Assembly: GCF_025751535.1 (NCBI RefSeq)
Contig: NZ_JAOWLC010000004.1
Location: 1-64,000, forward strand
Source: Lentibacter sp. XHP0401
Lineage (GTDB): Bacteria > Pseudomonadota > Alphaproteobacteria > Rhodobacterales > Rhodobacteraceae
Length of the DNA stretch: 64,000 nt
Direction: 5' to 3'
The position numbers and the translations under genes are program-made. The notes under the pieces are model-generated. The model had not been told where the DNA came from and did no database searches. It saw only the letters and a list, made by a program, of their open reading frames with translations. Below, piece after piece: positions 41,086 to 50,255 of this stretch (its first letter is position 1; each line of letters opens with the position of its first letter).

Positions 41086-42739
41086 GGGCTTGGGTCTCTT
41101 GGTAAAGTGCTGCCTTGAACGGCGCGAGGCCGAGGCGGCGGTAGGCTTCAAGGAATGTCTCTTCGCGGCTCTCACGCATGTCGAGATAGGCCATCAGCAG
41201 GCGCTCGATTGCGGGAACGATCTCGTCATAGGCAAAGCCCGGCCCTGTGCGTGTGCCCAAGGATGCTTCTTGCGTATGATCGCCGCCCAGCGTGATCTGA
41301 TAGTTCTCAACGCCAGCACGATCGAGCCCGAGGATACCGATATGGCCAACATGGTGATGTCCGCAGGCGTTGATGCAACCCGAGATCTTGAGCTTGAGCG
41401 GCCCAATGTCGTGTTCGAGTTTGAGGGCGTCAAATCGCTTCGCGATTTGTTGAGCCACAGGGATAGAGCGGGCCGTTGCCAGAGCACAATAGTCCATTCC
41501 GGGGCAAGCTATGATGTCCGAGATCAGGCCAATGTTTGCCGTGGCCAAACCATGCTGTTTAAGCAGTTGGTGCAGTGCGGGCAAATCGGCCTTATGCACG
41601 TGTGGCAGGATCACGTTTTGCTCGTGGCTGATGCGGAGCTCGTTGTATCCGTAACGCTCGGCTAAGTCGGCCAAGAGGCGCATCTGCGTGGCGCTCGCAT
41701 CCCCCGGTGTTCCACCATGCGCCTTGAGAGAGACTGTTACGATAGCGTGGTCAGGCTGTGCATGCGCCGACAAGTTGGTATCGGACCATGCGCGAAACAA
41801 GGGGTCAGATGCGCGGGCAGCGTCGTAGGCTTCTGTGCTTCCCTTACGAAGCTCGGGCCGTGCAAACTGCGCCGCAATGTCTGCAAGCAAGGCTTGATCA
41901 ACGCCCGAGAAGGTGGGGCGGACTTCAGCAAACCGCGCGTCAACGAGGCGGCGAATTTCGTCGATACCATGTTCGTGAACCGTAATCTTGATACGCGCTT
42001 TATATTTGTTGTCGCGTCGCCCGATCTGGTTCCAGACCGAGACAATGGCCTCCAGATAAGGCAGTAAGTCAGCCTGCGGCAGGAACGGTGTGATGACTTT
42101 ACCGATCATCGGTGTGCGGCCAAGGCCGCCTCCGACGAGGACTTCAAAGCCAATCTCGCCGTTTTGCGAAACCATACGCAGCCCGATGTCATGCGCACGT
42201 GTCACGGCGCGGTCATTCGGGGAGCCGGTGATCGCGATTTTGAATTTACGCGGCATAAACTGAAACTCGGGGTGGTCTGTGCTCCATTGGCGGATCAGTT
42301 CCGCAACGGGGCGGGGGTCGGCCAGCTCGTCTGCGGCGGCACCTGCGAAGTGGTCAGCTGTGACGTTGCGGATGGTGTTCCCTGACGTCTGGATTGCGTG
42401 CAGCCCAACCTCGCCCAAAGCGTCAAGCATATCAGGAATTTCGTTCAACTTGGGCCAGTTGTACTGGATGTTCTGGCGCGTGGTGAAGTGGCCATAGCCC
42501 TTGTCCCACCGCTCGGAAAGATAGGCAAGTTGGCGCATTTGTGCGCTGTTGAGTGTGCCGTAGGGGATGGCGACGCGCAGCATATAAGCGTGCAGCTGCA
42601 GATAGACGCCGTTCATCAGGCGGAGGGGTTTGAACTCGTCTTCAGTGAGTTCACCAGACACTCGCCGCGCAACCTGTGCGCGAAACTGAGCGTTGCGGTG
42701 AACGAGGAAGGTTTTGTCAAATTCGTTATAGTGATACAT
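41072..42739 (-). CDS. cysI: nitrite/sulfite reductase hemoprotein (siroheme, [4Fe-4S])
   Basis: A 555-residue enzyme. Two half-repeats each contain a ferredoxin-like nitrite/sulfite reductase domain; the cofactor ligands are in ACPGMDYCALA (C-x5-C) and SGCINACGHHH (C-x3-C), as required for a coupled siroheme-[4Fe-4S]. It reduces sulfite to sulfide with six electrons. ATG 42739 is preferred over the longer frame (42880) because GGAGCAGA precedes it and the N-terminus MYHYNEFDKTF is typical. It overlaps DUF2849 by 14 bases. Siroheme would come from CysG, encoded first in the operon. Confidence 0.92.
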   Translation of the reverse strand: MYHYNEFDKTFLVHRNAQFRAQVARRVSGELTEDEFKPLRLMNGVYLQLHAYMLRVAIPYGTLNSAQMRQLAYLSERWDKGYGHFTTRQNIQYNWPKLNEIPDMLDALGEVGLHAIQTSGNTIRNVTADHFAGAAADELADPRPVAELIRQWSTDHPEFQFMPRKFKIAITGSPNDRAVTRAHDIGLRMVSQNGEIGFEVLVGGGLGRTPMIGKVITPFLPQADLLPYLEAIVSVWNQIGRRDNKYKARIKITVHEHGIDEIRRLVDARFAEVRPTFSGVDQALLADIAAQFARPELRKGSTEAYDAARASDPLFRAWSDTNLSAHAQPDHAIVTVSLKAHGGTPGDASATQMRLLADLAERYGYNELRISHEQNVILPHVHKADLPALHQLLKQHGLATANIGLISDIIACPGMDYCALATARSIPVAQQIAKRFDALKLEHDIGPLKLKISGCINACGHHHVGHIGILGLDRAGVENYQITLGGDHTQEASLGTRTGPGFAYDEIVPAIERLLMAYLDMRESREETFLEAYRRLGLAPFKAALYQETQAHAAE

Positions 42740-43037
42740 CGCTCTGCTCCGATAAATCGGCCTGCTTGCCGTGAAACTTGTTGGATGGGCCACTTTGGCG
42801 GAAGGCCTCGCGGAAGTGTTTGGGACGTGGAACTCCATCTTTGAGTGTGACGCCCGCCAAATAGACGCTGACAACCTCATCGCTACGTGCTTCGGCAGTG
42901 GCCAGGGCTGCTTGAGCCGCTTTGGGCTCGGAAAATACCATTGCTTCGCGAAGGTTCAGTGACCAGTTTCCCTCAGCGGAGAGATAAACAACGTCGCCCT
43001 CAAGAAGCGCATTGGCGGTGATAACTTGCAAGCTCAT
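42726..43037 (-). CDS. DUF2849 protein of the sulfite reductase operon
   Basis: A 103-residue protein with the DUF2849 pattern (VITANALLEGDVVYLSAEG, then WSLNLREAMVF). The family is nearly always encoded directly before sulfite reductase in alphaproteobacteria, with no proven function; an electron-transfer or assembly role is only inferred. It overlaps cysG by four bases at its start and cysI at its end, so translation is coupled throughout. Confidence 0.85.
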   Translation of the reverse strand: MSLQVITANALLEGDVVYLSAEGNWSLNLREAMVFSEPKAAQAALATAEARSDEVVSVYLAGVTLKDGVPRPKHFREAFRQSGPSNKFHGKQADLSEQSDVSL

Positions 43038-44419
43038 AGGGCTATTTCCTGTTGTAGTTGTTCTTGGGCCATTCGAGGCGCCAGCCCGAGAAAGACGAGG
43101 GCTGGGCCAGACAGCTGCGCTTTAGTTAGATCAGCCTCCAACTGTCCGAGTTTGGTGGAAAGGATACGTTGATCAGGGCGCGAGGTGTTCTCAACGATGC
43201 TGATAGACGTGGCAGGGTGCGCACCGTGCATCAGCATGCGCCCCTGTATAAACCGCGCTGCGCGCTTGCCCATGTAGACGGCTGTGACTTCCCCTTCACG
43301 CGCCAAGCTACGCCAGTCATGCTCGGCAAACCCTTGCATGTCATGTGCTGTCAGGTAGCGAACAGTTTGGTTGCGGCCGCGTTTTGTTAGGCTTTGCCCG
43401 ATTGCAGCAACACTGGCTGAGGCAGCGGTTATTCCAGGCACGATGTGCCACGAGATGCCGACCGGCTCCAGAGCGTCAATTTCCTCATCAAGCCGTCCGA
43501 AAACCGTAGGATCCCCCCCTTTTAAGCGCACTACCTGCGCGCCACGCCGTGCGTGCTCAACTAGCAAGGCATTGATGTCTTCTTGCGAGGTTGATCGGCC
43601 AAAGCCTTCTTTGCCCACAGCGATCATCAAGGCTTCGCGACGGCATAGCTCAAGGATCGGCGCTGATACGAGACGATCATAAATGACAACATCCGCTTCG
43701 TGAAGCTCGTTGCGCGCCTTGAGAGTGAGCAACTCAGGATCACCGGGCCCAGCACCTACGAATGAAACATGGCCCGCAGCAGGGGCGTTATTCAGGTGTT
43801 GCTTAAGCAAGCCATCCAGTGCCGCTTCTGCGGCTTCCGGCTGCGCGTTTAACAGCTTTGGGCCATGTTTGAAGTAGTAGTCAGCCCAGAATTTCCGTTG
43901 CGCTAAGCCTTGAGGTAGCTTCGCAGCTTGTGTTCTGAAGTGCTTTCCTATCCTTGCCAGCATGCCGAGCGATGGTGGCAACTGTTCCTCAATTTTGGCT
44001 TTGATTGCGCGAGCCAAAACGGGGGCTGCACCTTCGGTTCCGATTGCAATGGTGACGGGGTCACGGTCGACAATTGCGGGTGTGATGAAATCACTGGCCT
44101 CGAGATTGTCTACAACATTTACGATAACGCCTTCCGAGCGTGCGATGGCGGCTGTGCGCGCGGCTTCTTTGGGGTCTTCGTCGGCGGCATAAAAAAGCGT
44201 AGCGCCCGCAACATCGCTGCTCGTCAGTGCGCGCCGATTTAGAGTCAGCAGCCCTTTTGTAGCCCAGTCCTCAACAACTTGGCTTGGGGTGTCGCTATAT
44301 ACCTCGATCTGAGTTGATGATTTCAACAGTAGCCGTAGCTTGGCAACCGCCGTTTCACCGCCACCAGAGACGACGACTCGATTTTGATCTAATTTAATGA
44401 AGATCGGAAAGTATTTCAT
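43034..44419 (-). CDS. cysG: siroheme synthase CysG (dehydrogenase/ferrochelatase plus SUMT)
   Basis: A 461-residue bifunctional enzyme. The N-terminal NAD-binding domain (residues 1-145, VVSGGGETAVAKLRLLL) oxidises precorrin-2 and inserts iron. The C-terminal methyltransferase (about 215-455) has VGAGPGDPELLTLKA, VIYDRLVS and RLKGGDPTVFGR. It makes siroheme for the sulfite reductase encoded downstream, and heads the operon; the promoter should lie just beyond 44419. The length equals that of enterobacterial CysG (457). Confidence 0.92.
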   Translation of the reverse strand: MKYFPIFIKLDQNRVVVSGGGETAVAKLRLLLKSSTQIEVYSDTPSQVVEDWATKGLLTLNRRALTSSDVAGATLFYAADEDPKEAARTAAIARSEGVIVNVVDNLEASDFITPAIVDRDPVTIAIGTEGAAPVLARAIKAKIEEQLPPSLGMLARIGKHFRTQAAKLPQGLAQRKFWADYYFKHGPKLLNAQPEAAEAALDGLLKQHLNNAPAAGHVSFVGAGPGDPELLTLKARNELHEADVVIYDRLVSAPILELCRREALMIAVGKEGFGRSTSQEDINALLVEHARRGAQVVRLKGGDPTVFGRLDEEIDALEPVGISWHIVPGITAASASVAAIGQSLTKRGRNQTVRYLTAHDMQGFAEHDWRSLAREGEVTAVYMGKRAARFIQGRMLMHGAHPATSISIVENTSRPDQRILSTKLGQLEADLTKAQLSGPALVFLGLAPRMAQEQLQQEIAL

Positions 44420-44832
44420 TGCCTGCGCCCGCCATCTTGAACAGGTCTCATTGTGGACGATTTTCCCGACAATTGGCTAGAGCCTCGCTTCAATAAGGAA
44501 ATTTATCCTCTAAATGCGCCCGTACTAAAAGGTTGTCCCAAATTGGTTGCTTTTTGGCTGCGCACCTTCTCGATCTCATAGGGTATGAAGAACGCCGACT
44601 GTAGCCTGTCGCGTTGCTGGAAGTTAAAGGGCTCTCGATCTGTCAGGAATCATCAAAGAAAGTTAAGGTTTGACATTTTTATAGGTGTATAATTTTGGAG
44701 AATCTGAACACACATTCGGTGTGAACCAGCTGCCTTCCAGCATAATATCGGCGAAACCGATTTCAGATATCAAAGCGGGCGTTTCCCTATGGCGCGGTAA
44801 AAACCGGCCATCTAAAAACAGTTGTGCGTTCA
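44420..44832. other. non-coding gap between divergent cysG and DUF2946-like genes
   Basis: About 410 bases that must hold both promoters. A TTGACA (44670) and a TATAAT (44688) on the plus strand are only 12 bases apart, too close for a normal promoter. No clear operator found. Confidence 0.4.
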
Positions 44833-45207
44833 ATGCAAAACCGATTTATGAAAAGGCTTATGAACGGCTTGATATGTCGCCATTTGAGAGTCTATTTCGT
44901 GGTGCTGCTGCTCGCGGTTGCCAGCGTCACGTCTGCAGTTATGATGGCGCCGGATCGAAACGATGTGGCTTTTGCACAGCTTACCCAACTGGGCTTGAGC
45001 CTTGACGATATCTGTGGAGATTTCCCCGCTCGCGACCATCGCTGTCCATATTGTCACCTGCTGACTGAAGCGCAGATCCCTTCTCCGGCCGGGCTTGAAG
45101 CGCGACTGCTATTCACAATGGCGTGGAAGCTTGCCACTGACATTTACCGCGCGGCACAGGCGCGGGATCATGCCCGATCTCCAAGAGCACCCCCCGACCT
45201 CGTCTGA
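44833..45207 (+). CDS. DUF2946-like small membrane-anchored protein
   Basis: A 124-residue protein (GTG 44824 is an alternative start). An N-terminal hydrophobic segment (VYFVVLLLAVASVTSAVM) anchors or exports it; the mature part holds a HRCPYCHLL motif (about residues 70-78), the HCxxC signature seen in DUF2946 proteins, which are often next to copper or TonB genes. The second DUF2946-like protein in this window (58361) sits beside the copper-type TonB receptor. It is followed by a small ORF and a PepSY membrane protein, suggesting a metal-related function. The biochemical role is unknown. Confidence 0.6.
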   Translation: MQNRFMKRLMNGLICRHLRVYFVVLLLAVASVTSAVMMAPDRNDVAFAQLTQLGLSLDDICGDFPARDHRCPYCHLLTEAQIPSPAGLEARLLFTMAWKLATDIYRAAQARDHARSPRAPPDLV

Positions 45208-45309
45208 TCATGGCTCGAGACGGAGCTATCTGAACAGATTTGCGGCTTATCGGCCGCCTGAAAGCGCAGACAGCGGTGCGTTCGCGTGCGCATTCCTATG
45301 GAGAAACCA

Positions 45310-45465
45310 ATGAACCTATTTCATCTCGCCGATGCCGTTTCCGAGCATACGGCTTTCAAGCAGAAGGCGCGGCGCGCCGAAGCCACCACGAGGGTCAGTC
45401 CATGGGCGCCGCATGGCTCAGCACTGACCGTCAAAACAACCACCATATTGGGGGGCTCACTATGA
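45310..45465 (+). CDS. 51-residue small protein upstream of the PepSY gene
   Basis: ATG 45310 follows TATGGAGAAACC, a good ribosome site. The product begins MNLFHLADAVSEHTAFKQKA, is basic in the middle (RRAEATTR) and ends in LGGSL. The TGA overlaps the ATG of the PepSY gene (ATGA), typical of real coupled genes. It is predicted to be soluble, with no motif I recognise. It could be a leader peptide that couples translation. Confidence 0.5.
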   Translation: MNLFHLADAVSEHTAFKQKARRAEATTRVSPWAPHGSALTVKTTTILGGSL

Positions 45466-46841
45466 CTGGCGCAACCAATCTTTCAGGTAATCCGTCGGGT
45501 AGACAAGCGGGTTCCTCAGCACTTTACCGCGCAGTCTGGCGCTGGCATTTCATCGCTGGACTTTTGATTTTGCCCTTCATCTTCACCATCGCCATCACAG
45601 GAGGCATTTATCTGTTCAAAGATGAAATCAACAACACAGTTTATCGCGATCTGCGTATTGTCGCGCAAACCGACACCGCGCCGCTCGCGGCCTCGCAAAT
45701 CATCGCAAATGCTCTGACTGCCTATCCTGGTGAGTTGAAAGCATATCAGCCAGCCCCGATGCCTAATCGCACGGCGGAAGTTAAAATACTTGGTGAGGAT
45801 GGGCTGAAGAATTCTATCTTCGTCAACCCCTACACCGGCGATGTGTTGGGCAGCCTCTGGGATGCGGGAGCATCAGGCACGCCCGCGATGTATGTTGTGC
45901 GCAAGTTGCACTCGCTCGAATATGTCGGCTGGGTCGGTAACCGGATCATCGAAGCTGTTGCAGGCTGGATGGTGTTGCTGACCGTGACCGGCATTTACCT
46001 GTGGTGGCCGCGGGGCAAGAAAGTCGGCACAGCCACGATCAAAGCCACCAAGGGTCGCCCTTGGTGGCGTGATATGCACGCGGTGACAGGTATCTACTCC
46101 GCCGCGTTCATCGTGTTCCTTGCGATGACCGGTTTGCCGTGGTCGTCGGTCTGGGGAGGGTATTTCTACGATAGTGCATATGCCCTTGGTCTCGGGATGC
46201 CCGATGGTTACTGGACGAATAAGCCACAGTCCACCGTGATGACTGGAGAGGCATTGGACCGCACACCTTGGATTATGGAACAGCAACCTATGCCGGTTTC
46301 GGGGGCAGCTTCGGGCGTTCCTGCTGGGCTAGATCAAGTCGTCGCCACGGTCGAAGGTCTGGGCATCGCGCCGGGCTATGCCTTGAACATGCCATCGGGA
46401 GAGACAGGCGTCTTCTCCGCTTCGGTGTATCCCGATGATATCACCCAAGAGCGGGTGATCCATCTCGATCAATATACCATAGAAGTTCTCTATGATGCTG
46501 GCCTGAATGATCTCGGCGCACTCGGTTGGGCTGCGGAATGGGGTATTTCGATCCATATGGGACAGGCATGGGGGCTGGTGAACCAGATCGTGTTGCTTCT
46601 AGTCTGCGTAGCCATGATGGTCATGTCCGTCGCCGCTGGAGCAATGTGGTGGAAACGCCGTCCTGCTGGCGCCATAGGCACACCGCAATTTCCGACAGAC
46701 TGGCGTATCCCACGCACAGTGCTGTTTCTTGCCATCGTCGCGGGGGTTTTCTTTCCGTTGGTTGGCCTGACTTTGATCGTCTTGGCGGTCATTGAAGGCC
46801 TGATCTACCTGATAGGAGCGCGCAAATTGCAGGCTTCCTGA
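45462..46841 (+). CDS. PepSY-associated transmembrane protein (PiuB-like)
   Basis: A 459-residue inner-membrane protein with four main membrane segments (about residues 33-55, 155-177, 202-222, 362-385) plus two at the end (about 410-450). It has the PepSY_TM hallmarks WRWHFIAGLLILPF, KLHSLEYVGWVGNRI, RDMHAVTGIYSAAF and IHMGQAWG. The His residues resemble those of membrane ferric or cupric reductases. Related proteins go with TonB-dependent siderophore or copper uptake. ATG 45462 is chosen because it overlaps the small ORF stop and follows GGGGGG; the long upstream frame overlaps that ORF. Confidence 0.85.
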   Translation: MTGATNLSGNPSGRQAGSSALYRAVWRWHFIAGLLILPFIFTIAITGGIYLFKDEINNTVYRDLRIVAQTDTAPLAASQIIANALTAYPGELKAYQPAPMPNRTAEVKILGEDGLKNSIFVNPYTGDVLGSLWDAGASGTPAMYVVRKLHSLEYVGWVGNRIIEAVAGWMVLLTVTGIYLWWPRGKKVGTATIKATKGRPWWRDMHAVTGIYSAAFIVFLAMTGLPWSSVWGGYFYDSAYALGLGMPDGYWTNKPQSTVMTGEALDRTPWIMEQQPMPVSGAASGVPAGLDQVVATVEGLGIAPGYALNMPSGETGVFSASVYPDDITQERVIHLDQYTIEVLYDAGLNDLGALGWAAEWGISIHMGQAWGLVNQIVLLLVCVAMMVMSVAAGAMWWKRRPAGAIGTPQFPTDWRIPRTVLFLAIVAGVFFPLVGLTLIVLAVIEGLIYLIGARKLQAS

Positions 46842-46848
46842 TACTAAG

Positions 46849-46874
46849 GGCTACCCGGTACTGCACTGGGTGGC
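46849..46874 (+). terminator. weak hairpin after the PepSY gene
   Basis: GGCTACCC and GGGTGGCC pair with one or two bulges around GGTACTGCACT. No U-run. Low confidence. Confidence 0.3.
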
Positions 46875-47121
46875 CTATGCGAAATTTGCTCTACAAATGA
46901 TGGTTTCACCGTGTTGACACATCAGCCGAGTAAGAGTCGTGAACATCCGGTTTCCGCCTTTGATGACCTGAGCGAAGCAAAAGACTTTACCGTACGTCAA
47001 AAATGGAAGTCTCGTTGTTCCCGAGTCAACAGAGGCTATGTCGATAGCAGAGGTCTGTTTTCGATACTTCGTTTCTACTTAATTTTGGTGATTGAACTCC
47101 CTTCAGGTGAACTGTAGCGTC

Positions 47122-47205
47122 GTCTTCGTCAGGGGCGCCGCAAGGCTGAGATGTACCCTTTGAACCTGAACCAGATAATGCTGGCGGAGGGAGGCAGGAT
47201 CACAG
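47122..47205 (+). promoter_or_regulatory. TPP riboswitch (THI element)
   Basis: Contains the conserved thi-box parts in order: GGGGCGCC, CTGAGATGTACCCTTTGAAC, CCTGAACCAGATAATG and CTGGCGGAGGGAG. It lies 52 bases upstream of thiM. In such riboswitches bound thiamin pyrophosphate blocks ribosome access or causes termination. The thiM ribosome site (AAGGAAAGG) lies just downstream, so control at translation is likely. Confidence 0.95.
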
Positions 47206-47256
47206 CTTGTGGGTATGTGTGGCTTCTTTCTGTCTATTTTCAGAAGGAAAGGCCCG

Positions 47257-48033
47257 ATGGATCCAAATGTTTCCCTGCAAGCTCTGCGCGAGCACACCCC
47301 GCTTGTTCACTGCATCACCAATTATGTTGCTATGAACATTGCGGCAAATGTCACACTCGCCGCGGGCGCATCACCTGCGATGCTTCATGCTGCAGAAGAG
47401 GTGGCGGATTTTGTGCCCATCTCGGGGGCGCTGACAATCAACATCGGGACCTTGTCTGCGCCCTGGGCGGACAGCATGAAGGTTGCTGCGAGAACGGCAC
47501 AACGCGCAAACATTCCGTGGGTTCTTGATCCGGTAGCCCATTTTGCAACGCCTTATCGTGCTTGCGTCGCACAAAAATTGTTGGCCTTAAGTCCCGATAT
47601 TGTCCGAGGCAATGCGTCGGAAATAATAGCGCTTTCAGGTGGTAAAGGGGGAGGCAAAGGTGCGGACAGTGGGGACAGCGTTACAGATGCGCAAGCCGCC
47701 GCTCACGCACTGGCAGTCAGCCAAGGGTGTGTCGTCGCGGTGTCGGGCGTAGAAGACTTTATCACGGATGGGACCCGCAGCACACACATTCGTGGGGGCT
47801 CGGAATTTATGCCCCTGGTGACGGCTCTTGGATGCTCGTTAACGGCTCTCGTAGGGGCCTATGCTGCAATCGCTCCACGCTTTGATGCTGCTGTGGCGGC
47901 CTTCACCCACTTTGCAGAGGCCGGCGAACGTGCCGGCAAAAACGCGCTAGGGCCCGGCAGCTTCAGCGTGGCGTTTCTTGACCAGTTGCGCAGCCTGCAG
48001 GCTGGGGATTTGGATGAAGGACGCCTGTCATGA
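47257..48033 (+). CDS. thiM: hydroxyethylthiazole kinase
   Basis: A 258-residue kinase of the ribokinase-like fold. HCITNYVAMNIAAN (residues 16-29), the Cys-containing strand and the anion hole TALGCSLTALVGA (about 189-201; the catalytic Cys is in this motif) are conserved. It salvages 4-methyl-5-(2-hydroxyethyl)thiazole by phosphorylation. ATG 47257 follows AAGGAAAGG; the earlier start 47209 lies within the riboswitch region. It overlaps thiE by four bases. The operon is controlled by the TPP riboswitch. Confidence 0.93.
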   Translation: MDPNVSLQALREHTPLVHCITNYVAMNIAANVTLAAGASPAMLHAAEEVADFVPISGALTINIGTLSAPWADSMKVAARTAQRANIPWVLDPVAHFATPYRACVAQKLLALSPDIVRGNASEIIALSGGKGGGKGADSGDSVTDAQAAAHALAVSQGCVVAVSGVEDFITDGTRSTHIRGGSEFMPLVTALGCSLTALVGAYAAIAPRFDAAVAAFTHFAEAGERAGKNALGPGSFSVAFLDQLRSLQAGDLDEGRLS

Positions 48034-48680
48034 AACCAGATCCAGCAAAACTGCGGCTGTATTTGGTCACCGACCCTATACTGTGCTCGCCGACAACCTT
48101 GCTTGACACTGTCGTCGCTGCCGTTCGTGGCGGTGTCACGTTTGTTCAGCTGCGCGACAAAGACGCGTCTACGCAAACGCGGATCGAAACAGCCCGCGCA
48201 GTGCATTCTGCACTTGAGGGCAGCAACGTGCCCTTGGTGATTAATGATGATCTGGACGCAGCCATTGCCGCTGGAGCTGACGGCGTCCATATCGGACAGA
48301 GCGACATTAACGCCACCAAAGCGCGCGCTCTACTGGGGCCCGATAAAATCATCGGATTGTCATGTGAAACACCCGACCAGGTGTGCGCGGCAGACCCGAA
48401 TGTCGTTACCTATATCGGGCTTGGCACGGTCTTCCCCACCGCGACAAAGGCGGATCACAAGCCAACCATTGGCCTGGCTGGTCTGGCCAACATGGTTCGG
48501 CTCACCACGTTACCTACCGTGGCGATCGGGGGGCTGAAGGCAGAGCACGCGGCAGCTGTGATCGCGTCGGGATGCGATGGCATGGCCGTCGTTTCCGCCA
48601 TCTGTGGCCAGCCCGACCCTGAGGCGGCGGCGCGGTTGTTGTGTTGCGCCTTCCCTCAAAAAACGGGAGCACAGTCATGA
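48030..48680 (+). CDS. thiE: thiamin-phosphate synthase
   Basis: A 216-residue TIM-barrel enzyme: LYLVTDPILC (10-19), VTFVQLRDKD (about 38-47), PLVINDDLDAAIAAGADGVH (about 70-89), IGQSD and FPTATKAD (about 137-144), then AIGGL. It joins thiazole and pyrimidine phosphates to thiamin monophosphate. Start overlaps thiM; stop overlaps thiD (ATGA). Confidence 0.93.
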   Translation: MKPDPAKLRLYLVTDPILCSPTTLLDTVVAAVRGGVTFVQLRDKDASTQTRIETARAVHSALEGSNVPLVINDDLDAAIAAGADGVHIGQSDINATKARALLGPDKIIGLSCETPDQVCAADPNVVTYIGLGTVFPTATKADHKPTIGLAGLANMVRLTTLPTVAIGGLKAEHAAAVIASGCDGMAVVSAICGQPDPEAAARLLCCAFPQKTGAQS

Positions 48681-49486
48681 TCCGAAATGTTCTGACGATA
48701 GCGGGGTCCGACCCTTCTGGCGGGGCAGGGATTCAGGCCGACCTCAAAACATTTGCGGCCAATGGCGTATACGGCATGGCTGCTTTGACTGCACTTACTG
48801 CTCAAAACACCCAAGGGGTTACAGGGGTAGAACTGGTGCCGCATGATTTTGTCAAAGCGCAAATTGCAGCTGTCTTTGCTGATGTGCGTGTAGACGCAGT
48901 CAAGGTTGGCATGATCGCAACGGCCGATATCGCGACGGCTGTTGCGCAGACGCTTGAGGTTTACCGCGGCATTCCTGTTGTGCTTGACCCTGTAATGGTA
49001 GCCAAAGGCGGGGCTGCATTGTTGCAAGACGAGGCGATTACCGCATTGCGGAGCGCCCTGTTGCCACAAGCGACATTTCTGACCCCCAATCTTCCCGAGG
49101 CCGCGCGGCTTTTGCATGAACCGGAAGCCCGGTGTCGCGATGACATGGCTAGGCAGGCACACGCGCTAACGCAGCTTGGTCCACATGCCGTACTTGTCAA
49201 AGGCGGGCATCTGAGCGGTGAGGAAAGCCCCGATGTGCTGTGCGATGGCGAGACGCTGCATTGGCTTGAAGGCCGCCGCACAGAAACCCGAAACACCCAT
49301 GGCACCGGCTGCACCCTGTCTGCCGCCCTTACCGCACAACTTGCCAAGGGCAAATCTCCTAAGGACGCCGTCCACGCGGCCAAAGCCTATGTCACTAGGG
49401 CAATTTCAACCTCAGGCCAATTGACCGTCGGAAGCGGTCATGGGCCAGTAAATCACTTTTATGAGCTATGGAAGGATCACTTATGA
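48677..49486 (+). CDS. thiD: hydroxymethylpyrimidine / HMP-phosphate kinase
   Basis: A 269-residue ribokinase-family enzyme. NVLTIAGSDPSGGAGIQADL (4-23) binds pyrimidine; DPVMVAKGGAALL, LTPNLPEAARL and the anion hole NTHGTGCTLSAAL (about 208-220) complete the site. It phosphorylates HMP twice for ThiE. ATG 48677 overlaps the thiE stop. Only salvage genes (thiM, E, D) are present; de novo thiC/thiG are not in this window. Confidence 0.93.
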   Translation: MIRNVLTIAGSDPSGGAGIQADLKTFAANGVYGMAALTALTAQNTQGVTGVELVPHDFVKAQIAAVFADVRVDAVKVGMIATADIATAVAQTLEVYRGIPVVLDPVMVAKGGAALLQDEAITALRSALLPQATFLTPNLPEAARLLHEPEARCRDDMARQAHALTQLGPHAVLVKGGHLSGEESPDVLCDGETLHWLEGRRTETRNTHGTGCTLSAALTAQLAKGKSPKDAVHAAKAYVTRAISTSGQLTVGSGHGPVNHFYELWKDHL

Positions 49487-50247
49487 GCAAACCATTAAAA
49501 GACCAAACCGTTCTTGTCACTGGCGCTGGCCGCGGGCTTGGGGCGGCCATTGCATCCGCCTTTGCACGCGAAGGGGCGCGGGTCGTCATCAATTACCGCA
49601 ACAGCAAGGACGCCGCCAAAAATCTGGCCGCAGCGCTGGGAGAGCGTACCATCGCGCTACAAGCGGATGTTCGGGATGTCGACGCAATGGCGCAACTGGT
49701 CGCGCAAACGGTAGAGTGGGCAGGACCTATTACGACAGTCGTTCACAACGCCTTAGCCGATTTTAGCTTCAATGGCGATGCGCGAGCGAGTATCGACAGT
49801 CTGTCAGCTGCAGATATGTTGGATCAACACAACACGGCGGTGCTTGGCGCTCTTAATGCCATTCAGGCAACAGCACCCGCGATGGCTGAAGCGCAATTTG
49901 GGCGGGTTGTCACGATAGGGACGAACCTGTTCCAGAACCCTGTGGTCCCGTATCACGATTACACCTCCGCAAAAGCCGCATTGCTTTCCCTCACCAGAAC
50001 AGCAGCCGCAGAGCTTGGACCAAAGGGCATTACTGTTAACATGGTTTCTGGCGGCCTGTTGCGCACAACAGACGCAAGCGCAGCAACTCCGGCAGATGTC
50101 TTTGACTATATCGCAGGGGTCACACCGTTGCGCGCGGTGGCAACTCCTGAGGAGGTGGCTGATGCCGTCGTGTTTTTTGCGAGCCCATGGGCGCGCGCTG
50201 TCACTGGCCAGAACCTGATTGTCGACGGTGGATTGGTGTTCGGGTAA
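49483..50247 (+). CDS. short-chain dehydrogenase/reductase coupled to the thiamin operon
   Basis: A 254-residue classical SDR. The nucleotide motif TGAGRGLG (12-19), the NxA strand (VVHNALAD), and YTSAKAALLSLTR with the catalytic Tyr and Lys (about 154-158), and a C-terminal GQNLIVDGG are as in 3-oxoacyl-ACP reductases. The Ser normally in the second catalytic position is TN-type (VVTIGTNLF). Start ATG 49483 overlaps the thiD stop by four bases, so it is under the TPP riboswitch. A thiamin-related substrate is suggested only by context; it may reduce or oxidise a thiamin precursor or a breakdown product. Confidence 0.8.
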   Translation: MSKPLKDQTVLVTGAGRGLGAAIASAFAREGARVVINYRNSKDAAKNLAAALGERTIALQADVRDVDAMAQLVAQTVEWAGPITTVVHNALADFSFNGDARASIDSLSAADMLDQHNTAVLGALNAIQATAPAMAEAQFGRVVTIGTNLFQNPVVPYHDYTSAKAALLSLTRTAAAELGPKGITVNMVSGGLLRTTDASAATPADVFDYIAGVTPLRAVATPEEVADAVVFFASPWARAVTGQNLIVDGGLVFG

Positions 50248-50255
50248 GGAGCGAA

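Noticed and set aside
44670-44693. TTGACA and TATAAT close together
   Set aside because: Separated by only 12 bases, too short for a sigma70 promoter.
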